From assembly GCA_029891385.1 (NCBI GenBank), contig CM057233.1:10605460-10669459 (forward strand): a stretch of 64,000 nt of DNA, given 5' to 3'. This DNA comes from Erythroxylum novogranatense. Taxonomy: Eukaryota > Streptophyta > Magnoliopsida > Malpighiales > Erythroxylaceae. The position numbers were made by a program, and so were the translations under genes. Numbering within the stretch: position 1 is the first letter of the stretch; each line of letters begins with the position of its first letter. Below are positions 47,126-58,535 of this stretch, one piece after another. The notes below the pieces were generated by a model, which saw only the letters and a program-made list of their open reading frames with translations, ran no database searches and was not told where the DNA came from.

Positions 47126-50100
47126 TGTAGCGCCCCCTCACCGTAGGGTACACATCGGGAAACCCGAAGGTCGCTCCGACACGTATCCCACGATAAAGGA
47201 TTTACTACCAGAAAATTTCGCTAAAATCCATGGCATCGAAGTATTTTAAATCACAAAATAACAGTAATCAACAAATTGACATCCAAAGTAATAATTATCC
47301 AGTACAGTAATCCAATCCAGAATAGACAAGTCTATCAGTCTCCTAACAAAACCAAAAAGAGACTGATACAAACATCTATCCTAAGTCATCCTCAAAACAC
47401 TAATCCAGCTGACCGACCTATGTGCCATCACGACCCTCGCCAGCAGCTCGCACGGCAGGAAAGAAAGATCTTCGGAGCTAGAAGTCTACTCTAACAGTCC
47501 TGAAAAATAGGTTGCAAATTTGGGTGAGTTTCATAACTCGGTGAGAAACCATCATCGATGGTTCACTCAAATCATGCATTACGCACACGGCGTACAACAT
47601 AGTACAGTAATATTTATTGTCAGTATAATATAACAGTTGCAGTATCGGTAGCAATTTACAGTACATGTAACAATAAACAGAAATCTGAATCAGTTTGCGA
47701 TAAAGAATAAGTAATACCACGAGAATTCATGTCATCACATATTCCGAAGAATCGTCACAACACGATCAATCATGTAAATGCAATGCATATGTGACTCTTT
47801 CCGATTATTCGCCATTTTGTGCCCAAGTGCTCAACAAGAATGTCGGTGTGGGCGTCGAGATTTCTCCCTGCCAAGCCCCACAAGACAAGATATGAGCTCA
47901 AGCTCTTTTCAAAGTGAAAATAGCAACTTGGGACACATTCCATTACGTGATCATGCATTTATGCATGCGAGGTCACGCTCGGTAATTTCGATGTGTGGCT
48001 ATAAAGCCCAAGACATCGCTGCTCGAGTTCAATGGCATGGCTATGAAGCCCAATATTCAATACAAGATCACATAACCGCATAAGTCGATTCAAGAAACAT
48101 GCAATTCAATCCAATACATGCCAAGAGTCATACAAGAGTCATACAATTCACTTTTGCATGTAATTCACGTAGAGCATATAAGCAAATCAGAATTTGAGAA
48201 ACCAACTAGGTTACTCACCAGTAACTTCCGAAGCACGCTCGAAGTCCCAAAGAATGTCCGTGGAACGACTATCCAACGGTGCCTCTATAACAATAAAGTA
48301 CAACCCATCACTTATTGCCCAATAAAAAAAAGACAAGAATGCATATGTCTCGGTGAAATAATGTACAATGCACGCCACGATTCCGGTGCTAAAACCCAAT
48401 TCGACTCTTCATTGAGTTGATTGACAATAATTGATCCATTCCTAAAATCCGGTCAATTTACCTCAATTAGATCCCCAATAGCAATTTCCTATTCCTTGGG
48501 TGAACACATCCATAAAATTCCAATTTAAACTTCAAATCAAATCTAATCCTTAATCACCTCAATCGGTTAATTTCCTAAGTCCCAATGCCAAAAGCCTCAA
48601 ACACTCCTCTTGGACGACTAGGGCAAAGGTTGCGACCATGGGTGCGCCTAGCGTTCACCCGCATGCCACAGTCGACACGGACGTGAGCCCTAGCCCGCAC
48701 GTTAAACCGCCATTATCGACTAGCTACGCAGACCGCCGCCCATCGCCGCCCGCGTGCGGCGACTCCTAAAGCTCGCCGCCGGCCGCTCAGATAGCCGAAC
48801 GATCACGCAACTCGTCGGCCGGTCGCTTCGGATGATCGATCGATCCGCAGCTCGTTCAGATGCGGCTACTGCAGCTTCGTCCGCATGCCGAGCTCCTCAC
48901 CGCTTCGTCCGCATGCCTAGTTACTCCACCGCCGTCCGCATGCCGAGCTCCTCATCGCTTCGTCCGCATGCCGAGCTCCTCATCGCTTCGTCGCATGCTG
49001 AAGCTCCTCACCGCCGTCCGCGATGCCGAAGCTCCTCACGGCTTCGTCCGCATGCTGAAGCTACTTCATCTTCGTCCGCATGCCGAAGCTCCTCACCGCT
49101 CGTCGCATGCCGAAGCTCCTCATCGCCGTCCGCATGCCGAAGCTACTCACCGCTCATCCGCATGCTGTTACCATCGCCGTCTCGCATGCCGAAGCTCCTC
49201 ACGGTTGTGCGGTTCCAACCTAAATCCACTACGTCTGACTCTCCTTCTTCCCCAACACATAGCTTTTAAATACACCACCGAGATTTCCAGATTCGATTCG
49301 CAACTCACCAAGAACTCAATACACATAAATCAAGCAATATCATCATCGGCAACCTTAGCATATTCAATCATCCATATAACTCTATCCATCAACAAATCGA
49401 TAATCTACCTCCACAAATCCACACTTCGACCTATACACTCCTACCAGAATCATCAATAACAAAACCCATCCATAAACACTCCCAACTACCCGATCAAATA
49501 TAATAAATGCCATAAATACAAGAAGAATCATCCATAACAACATCAAAGCTCTTAAAACTTACCAAAATCCTCCGAAACCCTAAAATCCTTCAAACTCAAC
49601 GATTCACTAATCCTAGAGCCTCTAACCTTCACCAATAATACCAATCGATTAACCTCATCTCAAGGAAAGAATCCATAAAAAATCGAGGAATCCTTACCAA
49701 TGGGAGGAAATCGCAAGTCACAAGAGGGGAAAGAAGAGAAACGTGAAATTGCCTTAGGTGTTTTCCCCAAATTCCTCAAACCTAGTATTTATAGACCTAA
49801 GTCTCCAAGTCGGTCAAATTTCACTCTAAATCCCAATGGTTCCACATAATTATTTCCTATCAAGAAATTCTAATTTTTCCATTGCCATTGGACGGTGCTT
49901 TCAAGATCGTAGGTCGATCGATCAATCACCCAAAACTTTCCGGTCCGCATTATCTCCTAATTTCACGAGAATTTCCTATAAGCCATTATAAATTACCAAA
50001 TCACTCATAAACAAGATCAAATCACCAATTGCACTCGATTACTCAAATTTCAATTAACTCTCAATCCAATCGCCAATAATCCTCGACGGTTCTTACTTAC

Positions 50101-50272
50101 AATTAAATACGGAAATCATGAATGCATGTACCTATGGATAAATGCATATGCATTAAACCTGCTCCTCTACAATTAGAGGCCAAGAATATGCTCATTCAAT
50201 GAATGCGGTGAAACCTATCAAGATGACTCATAATAACCAAAATACCCTTAATGACGGTGGACGGATGTTACA
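47126..50272 (-). repeat. Gypsy-F 3' LTR
   Basis: It aligns throughout with 55281-58530. In element sense: TGTAACATCCG start, leader with CCCATTGGTAAGG near 49700, GCATGC array, CCGATTGAGGTGATTAAGG (~48565-48550), GGTGAGTAACC (~48210), CTCACCCAAATTTGC (~47520), end GGGGCGCTACA. Confidence 0.93.
48860..49205. repeat. GCATGC(C/T)GAAGCTCCTC array, left LTR
   Basis: About thirteen units of roughly 24-28 bp: (T)CCGCATGCCGAAGCTCCTCACCG and variants. GCATGC and GAGCTC/AAGCTT-like palindromes recur. Open frames such as 48754-49269 and 48860-49459 (arginine, histidine, serine and proline repeats) are by-products. Confidence 0.9.
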
Positions 50273-50290
50273 ATTCACCCTCCTAATAAA
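50273..50290 (-). other. Gypsy-F polypurine tract
   Basis: Minus strand TTTTTATTAGGAGGGTGAAT runs into TGTAACATCC, preceded by TCGAGGACGAAAT as in Gypsy-A. Confidence 0.88.
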
Positions 50291-50329
50291 AATTTCGTCC
50301 TCGAAATTTCATACCGTCTCTGGTCAAAT

Positions 50330-51470
50330 AAATGAGGATGGCTCCTCATATGTTCCTCGCCTCCCAAGTAGCTTCCTCGCAGAGTGGTTCTTCCAAAGTA
50401 CTTTCACCAATGGAATCACCCGGCTTCGCAATTGCTTGACCCGTGATCCAATGATCTGCATGCGGCTCTTCCACATAACTCATATCATGGCTATCTCGAT
50501 ATCCCGAGCCGTAATCACATCGTCGGGTCCGATCGGTACCGTCGGAGCATACTAACGTGAAACACGCCATGCAATCGGGACATCTCGCTCAGTAAAGCCA
50601 ACTCAGAAGCGGTGGTCCTATCCTCTCAAGGATCTCAAACGGACTAATATACCGAGGGCTCAATTTGCCCTTACGGCCAAATCTCAAGATTCTTTCCAAG
50701 GAGACACTCAAGGAATACTCGATCACCCACACTATACTCCATACCCTACCGATCGCCGATCCGCATAACTCTTCGTTCTCTCCGAGCCGCCTTGATGCGA
50801 CTCGATCAATCAGATCTTATCTGTTGTATCTCGGATCACTCGGGACCTCTATCGATCTCTGACCCTCTTCATCCCAACACAGTGGTGATCTACACGGTCT
50901 GCCATACAAGGCCTCATACGGTGCCATCCCAATACTGCTCTGATACTGGTTATTGTATGCAAATTCTATCAGTGCCAAGTATTGATCCCACGCACCTCTA
51001 AACTCCAAAGATACATGCCCAAGCATGTCCTCAGCGATCTTGATCGCCCTCTCACTGGCCCATCGACCGAGGATGGAATGCGGTCTTTGAAATTCACCGA
51101 GTACCCATAGCGATCGAGGCTCTTCCGTAACCTCGATGTAAACTCGATCCTCGTGCAAACTATCGACAACGAAACCCCATGCAATCGCATAATCTACGCT
51201 ACATACTGGCCAACCGATCGAGAGTATTACTCTCTCATCGGCAAGAAGTGAGCCGACGGTCAATCGGTCCACTATGACCAGATAGCATCATGTTGCCTCG
51301 GTGTCCTAGGCAAACCTCACACGAATCCATGGTAATTCGCCCCACTTCCACTCCGGAATGGGCAACGAATGCAACTTTCCCACTGGAGCTTGATGCTCGC
51401 CTTAACTCGTTGACATGTCGACACTGGACACATATTCTCGCCACTTGCCTCTTCATACCAGCCACCGTAA
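50330..51470 (-). pseudogene. Gypsy-F integrase and chromodomain remnants
   Basis: A chromodomain trace (LVKVLWKNHSA near 50400, one frame) follows integrase pieces. The clearest is 50817-51020: MLGHVSLEFRGAWDQYLALI, EFAYNNQYQSSIGMAPYEAL and YGRPCRSPLCWDEEGQ. The core front and zinc finger are represented at 51235-51465 (RICVQCRHVNELRRASSSSG). Catalytic motifs cannot be read through because of frame breaks. Confidence 0.88.
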
Positions 51471-52790
51471 ATGTCGCCTCAAGGTGTTATACATCTTGGT
51501 CGAACCAGATGCATAGCATAAGCGGCTACATGAGCCTCCTCTAGATCTCCGCCTCAAATCGAGCTCCCTCCGACTCAACAGATACCTCAAACTCTTATGG
51601 TGCGTGAAGATCCGGAACGCCTCCCCATACGTATAAGGTTCCGGATCTTCAAAGCAAATACTATCGCAGATTAACTCCAAGTCATGCAATTGGATAATTC
51701 ACCTCGTGAGACCTCAACTGCCTTGAGGCATACGCTATAACTTTCCCATGCCGCATCAATACACATCCCAACCCCAGTGCGAGGCATCATCAGTAAACCA
51801 CAAAGCCTCCGGCCCCTGAAGGAATGCCCAACACCGATGCGGTCGTCAACCGATGTTTCACTCCTTAAAGCTCTTCCGCAATCCTCACCCATCTGAACGG
51901 TACATTCTTCCTCAATAGCTTCGTCGAGGGGCGGAGATCAACGAAAATCCTCGACGAATCTCCGTAATAACCGCGGTCATAGGAAACTCCTCAACTCGCA
52001 CATCCCCGGAATCTCCCAACTCATCATCGCCTCTATCTTGTGAGGATCCACCGATACCCTCATCGACACCACGTGTCCCGTAAACACGATCTCATCAAGC
52101 CAAAATTCACACTTAGCTTAATTTGGCTAACAAGCTACCCTCTCTCATGACTGCAACACTATCCTCGGATGCTCAATGTGCTCTGTCTATCCTCGAATAA
52201 ACCAAAGATGTCATCAATAAACACTATCACAAATCGATCCGGTAGGCTGAAAATCCTATTCATCAAAGCCACGAAAGGCTGCCGGGGCATTAGTCAACCC
52301 AAACGGCATCACTAAGAACTCGAAATGCCCGTACCTACTCAGGAAAGCACTCTTAGGCACATCGGCCTCTGCAATCCTCAAGCGATAGTAACCCGATCGC
52401 AGTCTAACTTAGTAAACACCGAGCTCCCCTGAATCGATCAAATAGATCGTCAATCCTAGGCAGTGGATACTTATTCTACACTGTCACTTGGTTCAACTGC
52501 CTATAATCAATGCACAGTCTCAGAGTCCCATCCTTCTTCTTTACAAACAATACCGGAGCTCCCCATGACGAAACACTCGGCCCCGATAAAACCCTTGTCT
52601 AAAAGTTCCCTGAATCGAGCCTTAAGCTCTCTCGGCCCAACGGTGCCATCCTATATGGAGGGATCGATATAGAAGCGATGCGAACGAGATCAATCTCAAA
52701 CTCTATCTCTCGCTCAAGCGGCAATCCGGTAACTCCTCGGGAAAAACATCCGAAATTCCTCACTACGGAACATCCTCCAATCTCGCTCAA
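51471..52790 (-). pseudogene. Gypsy-F reverse transcriptase and RNase H remnants
   Basis: From the right: LPLEREIEFEIDL, then [10 protein letters not shown] (52640-52730), [21 protein letters not shown] (~52500-52565), [11 protein letters not shown] (~52440), [11 protein letters not shown] (~52200-52240, catalytic FIDD present). RNase H pieces are at 51671-51892 ([17 protein letters not shown] in place of the usual GCVLMQ..ASRQ) and 51453-51600 (THHKSLRYLLSRRELDLRR). The frame changes many times. Confidence 0.9.
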
Positions 52791-53047
52791 CTCGAGAATC
52801 CACTACACGAGCCGATAGGCCTCACAACCTCCCCGCATCAATCTCGTGGCACTCATAAAGGATATCATCCTCGCAGTACGTACCGACCGACTCTCTAAAC
52901 ACCACCTGGGCTGTCCAGGAATCCAATCTAACCTCCTGGTGTAATAATCCATATGTTTCTATGCACAGCTTAACTACCCATCCCTAATATCACATCAATC
53001 TCCGCAGAGCAAGATTATCAAATCTGCACTCAACATCGCCGATTCAG
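52791..53047 (-). pseudogene. Gypsy-F protease end and linker
   Basis: A degraded stretch upstream of reverse transcriptase. CDVILG-like residues of RVP_2 proteases are only faintly visible. Assigned mainly by position. Fragment-G cuts it off from gag. Confidence 0.5.
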
Positions 53048-53870
53048 AATATCCCACCCCTCCGGACGGGTAAAATAGTAAACTTGGCATAGGACGGGTG
53101 TGGGGTGTTACATTTAGGGTCACACTTTAATCACGCTAAACATTTACCGCTCATTTCCTCTATAATTTCCATATATCCGTCACATACATTTCATTAGTCA
53201 CAATCAACATTACTGTCCAATAGATATCCCTAACAGTAATTCGACTTAAATGACTGTTTTGTGGTAAGTACTACTTTCGTGATGGTATGTGTTACTGTGA
53301 ATGGTTTACTGTTACTGGATATGGTTATTGACTGCTTATTGGTAATTGATGATTATCAGATTGCATCAGACGCCTACGGGCGTAATGCATGATTTGAGTG
53401 AACCATCGATGATGGTTTCTCACCGAGTTCGCAAAACTCACCCAAAATTTGCATCTATTTTCAGGTCTCAAGAATACCCCGGCTGACACGGAGTATGTCT
53501 CCGTAGACGAGTAAAGGTTAGAGGTCGGGATCGGTTAGGTATGCGCATTAGTGTTTTAGTAAATTGTATTCGCAATCACCGTGTATAACAAGGCATTGTA
53601 TTTTTCTCGAGCCATTGTGATAGTAATATTTTACCGCATTGACCGATTGTAATTATGACCGGATGACCGTAATAAGCGAAACGGATTCTATTAAACACGG
53701 ATTTTATTTACTTATCGTGTTTGCCGTGTGAACGTGGAGTTAATGGCTATAAAAAAAAAAGTGTATACTGAATTTTAAATCGACTGATGTAGTACGCCAC
53801 TCTCGTGGGACACGGACTCGGATATCACCAACGATATCGGGTTCGGGTTGGACGAGTGTGGGGTGTTACA
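53048..53870 (+). mobile_element. Fragment-G: collapsed LTR-E-family copy
   Basis: 53048-53112 joins the start of the LTR-E family (ATCCCACCCCTCCGGACGGG, through AACTTGGCATAGG) directly to its end (GACGGGTGTGGGGTGTTACA). About 140 bp of unmatched sequence follows, then 53255-53870 matches 43758-44390, ending GTGTGGGGTGTTACA. It looks like a whole element reduced to a collapsed LTR, a scrap of interior and a partial LTR. The first TGTA is missing and I see no clear target duplication. Confidence 0.8.
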
Positions 53871-53879
53871 CGGTCAATC

Positions 53880-55167
53880 TGGACCGGACATCCTATACAT
53901 ACCTCTCCCAATACAATTGTACTACCTAGAGGTGTACTCACCTCTAACCCATACTGTAACCTCTACCTATCCCCATGCAATCTACATGCTAGATGCGTAA
54001 TAAAAGAATGGGTGGATCCAGATCCAACAATGCATATGCTTCTATACCGTAAATAAGAAGCATACCCGAACAACATCCGGTGAGTCCTGGCCTCCTGCCG
54101 TGTCATGGCATAGACCTACCGAGATCGCCGCCGCCACTCGTCCCCTGACCACTACTGACCCCTACTCTCGGCCTCGGCCTCGGCCTCGACCTCTCCACTG
54201 ATCCACCTCCGGCTCTCTTTGGATCGGGTATTATCGCTCGATCTACTACAGTCATATAGACTGGGTTCCCAATGTCTCGGGCGTTCCTCACCAAATGCTC
54301 CATCGAGCCGCACCTCAAGCGAGCTCAGATAACCATCGGCACTCTCCATGTGCCTCTTGCCACAATGCTCACGATGCAGGCGATCTGTCTCGATCCTCCG
54401 GGCGCTACCACCACCACTAGCGATGCTGTGCGAATCGCCCTCCGCCCATATCCATCTGTCTGCCCTCCAATGGACCAAGGGCCTACTGTCGCCATCAGCC
54501 TCTGCCAGTCTTGCCATGGCTATCACTAGGTCTCTTATGTCGGGTCCTCGTCCGGCCTCAACAGATTCTGCCAGAAGTAATGCTTTATCTCGACAAACAG
54601 CTCTCACTTCAAGAATGAGCTCATATCGATCTCGCCATTGGGTGCGGATCTCAAATTGAGTCCACCCTCAAATCTACGGCATCTGTCGTCCTCAAGAGAA
54701 ATCAGTGTACATAGCCCATCAACTCATTAAACTGAACCTCATAGTCACCACACCATCCGTCTCTGTCTCAACTCTAAGAACTCTTGCATCTTCATCTCCA
54801 GATAGACCTTGGGCATGAAATTGTCCCTCAAGGCCCTCGTAAAATCATCCCATGTCGAGTGCGAGTGGCCCGTGGTACCGCCGGGACGATCCTCCACCAC
54901 CGATATGCAGGACCAGAGAAGGAGACAGAGTAGTGAACCTCTCCTCGTGGTCGCAGATCAACTGATCGAGGACTCGCCACCCTCTCAAGCCATCCTCGGC
55001 CTCCGCAGGTCGGGCTACCATAGAAATCAATCGCCGCCATAGCCGATCGCATCTGTAGTTCCTGCCTCACAGAACTCGAGGAGGTAACTCCTCCAGAGAG
55101 GCATAGGGGACTCCCTACTAGCTCCTACCGATTCTTGGTCAGCTGGCTGCTCTACTCGATCTCCCAT
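53880..55167 (-). pseudogene. Gypsy-F gag, frameshifted
   Basis: A likely start ATG is at 55165-55167 (MGDRVEQPADQES). The retrotransposon gag domain follows: GWLERVA (~54980), AYRWWRIV (~54905; the family has a WW here), TWDDFTRALRDNFMPKVYLEM (~54790-54860). Then an Arg-rich spacer and a degraded zinc knuckle (RCGSMEHLVRNA near 54280-54315, last Cys lost). A Gly/Arg/Pro-rich tail lies near 54150-54200. Confidence 0.85.
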
Positions 55168-55261
55168 AACGGATGACCTAAAACAGACAAGAAATTCGAT
55201 CGCTCATATCCTTACACAAAGGATTCCGCCTAATAATGCTCTATGCCCAAAAGATGCCAAC

Positions 55262-55280
55262 CATGCTCGATACCACTAAA
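55262..55280 (-). other. Gypsy-F primer-binding site
   Basis: Minus strand TTTAGTGGTATCGAGCATGG begins next to the 5' LTR. It matches the Met-tRNA complement TGGTATCAGAGCATGG except for a missing A. Confidence 0.88.
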
Positions 55281-58200
55281 TGTAGCGCCTCACCGTAGGG
55301 TACACATCGAAACCCAAGGTCGCCCGACACGTATCCCACGATAAAGGATTTACTACCGAAAATTTCGCTAAAATCCATGGCATCAAGTATTTTAAATCAC
55401 AAAATAACAAGAATCAACAAATTGACATCCAAAGTAATAATTATCCAAGACAAGAATCCAATCCGTAATAGACAAGTCTATCGGCCTCCTAACAAAACCA
55501 AAAGAGACCGATACAAACATCTATCCTAAGTCATCCTCAAAACACTAATCCGGTGACCGACCTACGTACATCACGACCCTCGCCAAGAGCTCGCATCGGT
55601 AGGAAAGAAAGATCTCTGAGCTAGAAGTCTACTCTAACAAATTCTGAAAAATAGGTTGCAAATTTGGGTGAGTTTGCGAACTTCGGTGAGAAACCATCAT
55701 CGATGGTTCACTAAATCATGCATTACGCACACGGCGCATAAAGATAGTACAAAGAATATTTATTGTCAAGATAATATAACGAATAAAGATCGTGTAGCAA
55801 TTTACAAAGACATGTAACAATAAATGTAAATCAATCGGCCATAAGAATAAGTAATACCACAAGAATTCATGTCATCACATATTCCGAAGAATCGCCACAA
55901 CACAAATCAATCATGTAAATGCAATGCATATGTGACTCTTTCCGCTTATTGATTTTGTGCCCAAGTGCTCGGTCCAAGAATCGGTGTGGACGCTGTGATT
56001 TTCTCCCTGCCAAGCCCCACAAGACAAGATGTGAGCTCAAGCTCTTTTCGGTGAAAATAGCAACTGGGACACATTCCATTATGTGATCATGCATTTATGC
56101 ATGCAAAGGTCACGCTCAAGAATTTACAAATGTGGCTATAAAGCCCAAAGACATCGATTCTCGAGTTCAATGGCATGGCTATGAAGCCCAATATTCAATA
56201 CAAGATCACATAACCGCATAAGTCGATTCCAAGAAACATGCAATTCAATCCAATACATGCCAAGAGTCATACAAGAGTCATACAATTCACTTTTGCATGT
56301 AATTCACGTAGAGCATATAAGCAAATCAGAATTTGAGAAACCAACTAGGTTACTCACCAGAACTTCCGAAGCATCGCTCGAAGTCCCAAAGAATGTCCGT
56401 GGAACGACGGTCCAACGGTGCCTCTATAACAATAAAGTACAACCCATCACTTATTGCCCAATAAAACAAAGACAAGAATGCATATGTCTCGGTGAAATAA
56501 TGTACAATGCACGCCACGATTCCGGTGCTAAAACCCAATTCGACTCGTCATCGAGTTGATTGACAATAATTGATCCATTCCAAAATCCAGTCAATTTACC
56601 TCAATTAGGATCCCCAATAGCAATTTCCTATTCCTTGGGTCGAACACATCCATAAAAATTCCAATTTAAACTTCAAATCAAATCTAATCCTTAATCACCT
56701 CAATCGGTTAATTTCCTAAGTCCCAATGCCAAAAGCCTCAAACACTCCTCTTCTGGACGACTAGGCAAAGGTTGCGACCACGGGTGCGCTGGCGTTCACC
56801 CGCATGCCACAGTCGACTCGACGCGAGCCCTAGCTCGCACGCTTAAACCGCCGCTCATCCGACTAGCTACGCAGACCGCCGCCCATCGCCGCCTGCGCCG
56901 AAGCGACTCCTAAAGCTCGTCGCTCGGTCGCCTCGATAGCCGAACGATACGCAACTCGTCGGTCGGTCGCTCGGATGATCGATCGATCCGCAGCTCGTTC
57001 GTATGCCGGGCTACTCGCAGCTCGCCCGCATGCCGAAACTCCTCACCGCCGCCCGCATGCCGAAGCTACTTACTACTCGCCCGCATGCCGAGCTCTCTCA
57101 TCGCCGCCCGCATGCCGAAGCTCCTCACCGCTTCGCCCGCATGCTGAAGCTCCTCACCGCTCGTCCGCATGCTGAAGCTCCTCACCGCTCGCCCGCATGC
57201 CGAGCTCCTCACCGCTCGTCCGCATGCCGAAGCACTCACCGCTCGTCCGCATGCCGAAGCTCTCACCGCCGTCGCATGCCGAAGCTCCTCATCGCTTTCG
57301 TCCCGCATGCCGAAGCTACTTCATCTTTCGTCTGCATGCTGAAGCTCCTCACCGCCGTCTGCATGATGCCGAAGCTCATCGCTTCCTCCCGACGCCGAAG
57401 CTACTCATCGTCATCTCGCATGCCGAGCTCCTCACGGTTGCAGGCGGTCTCCAACCTAAATCCACTACGCATGCTCTCCTTCTTCCCCAACACATAGCTT
57501 TTAAACACACCACCAGATTTCCAGATTCGATTTCGCAACTCACCAAGAACTCAATACACATAAATCAAGCAATATCATCATCGGCAACCTTAGCATATTC
57601 AATCATCCATATAACTCTATCCATCAACAAATCGATAATCTACCTCCACAAATCCACACTTCGACCCTATACACTCCTACGGTAATCATCAATAACAAAA
57701 CCCATCCATAAACACTCCCAACCACCCGATCAAATATAATAAATGCCATAAATACAAGAAGAATCATCCATAACAACATCAAAGCTCTTAAAACTTACCA
57801 AATCACAGATCAAGCTACGGATTCCTCAAAATCCTCCAAACCCTAAAATCCTTCAAGCTCAACGATTCACTAATCCCAGAGCCTCTAACCTTCACCAATA
57901 ATACCAATCGATTAACCTCATCTCAAGGAAAGAATCCATAAAGAAAATGAGGAATCCTTACCAATGGGAGGAAATCGCAAGTCACGAGAGGGGAAAGAAG
58001 AGAAACGTGAAATTGTCTTAGGTGTTTTCCCAAATTCCTCAAACCTAGTATTTATAGACCTAAGTCTCCAAGTCACCAAATTTCAGTCTCTAAATCCCAA
58101 TGGTTCCACATAATTATTTCCTATCAAGAAATTCTAATTTTTCCATTGCCATTGGACGATGCTTTCAAGATCGTAGGTCACCATCGACCACCCAAAACTT

Positions 58201-58530
58201 TCCGATCCGCATTATCTCCTAATTTCACGAGAATTTCCTATAAGCCATTATAAATTACCACCACCATAAGCAAGATCAAATCACCAATTGCACTCGACAC
58301 TAAATTCTCAATTAACTCTCAATCCAATCGGCCAAATAACTCAGTCGATTCTTACTTACAATTAAATACCGAAATCATGAATGCATGTACCTATGGATAA
58401 ATGCATATGCATTAAACCTGCTCTCTACAATTAGAGGCCAAGAATATGCTCATTCAATGAATGCAGTGAAACCTATCAGTATGACTCATAATAACCAAAA
58501 TACCCTTAATGACAGTGACGGGATGTTACA
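55281..58530 (-). repeat. Gypsy-F 5' LTR
   Basis: Same layout as the 3' LTR, with 100 bp of net length difference. Many differences are small indels or clustered CAGTA-to-CAAGA type replacements around 55440-55850. Confidence 0.93.
57000..57435. repeat. GCATGC(C/T)GAAGCTCCTC array, right LTR
   Basis: About sixteen units of the array seen at 48860-49205, with extra copies, so unit number has changed since the element inserted. On the minus strand it reads GAGGAGCTTCGGCATGCGG. Confidence 0.9.
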
Positions 58531-58535
58531 CGACT

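Larger units (their letters stand above)
47126..58530 (-). mobile_element. Gypsy-F: Tekay-like element, minus strand
   Basis: Plus-strand ends TGTAGCGCC and GGATGTTACA, with CGACT on both sides (47121-47125, 58531-58535). LTRs of 3147 and 3250 bp enclose a 5.0-kb internal region. Reading leftward from 55280: primer site, gag, fragment-G, protease, reverse transcriptase, RNase H, integrase, chromodomain remnant and polypurine tract. All genes are fragmented by small indels although the two LTRs remain similar. Confidence 0.92.

Noticed and set aside
48754..49459. Long open frames (171 and 199 residues) rich in Arg, His, Ser and Pro repeats, and the similar 162-164 residue frames at 57003-57685
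   Set aside because: They run through the GCATGC array of the Gypsy-F LTRs and are on the strand opposite the element. The repeat keeps frames open; no domain is seen.
53041..53880. A clean target duplication around fragment-G
   Set aside because: Left (TTCAGAAT) and right (CGGTCAAT) flanks do not match, and the first LTR bases are missing.
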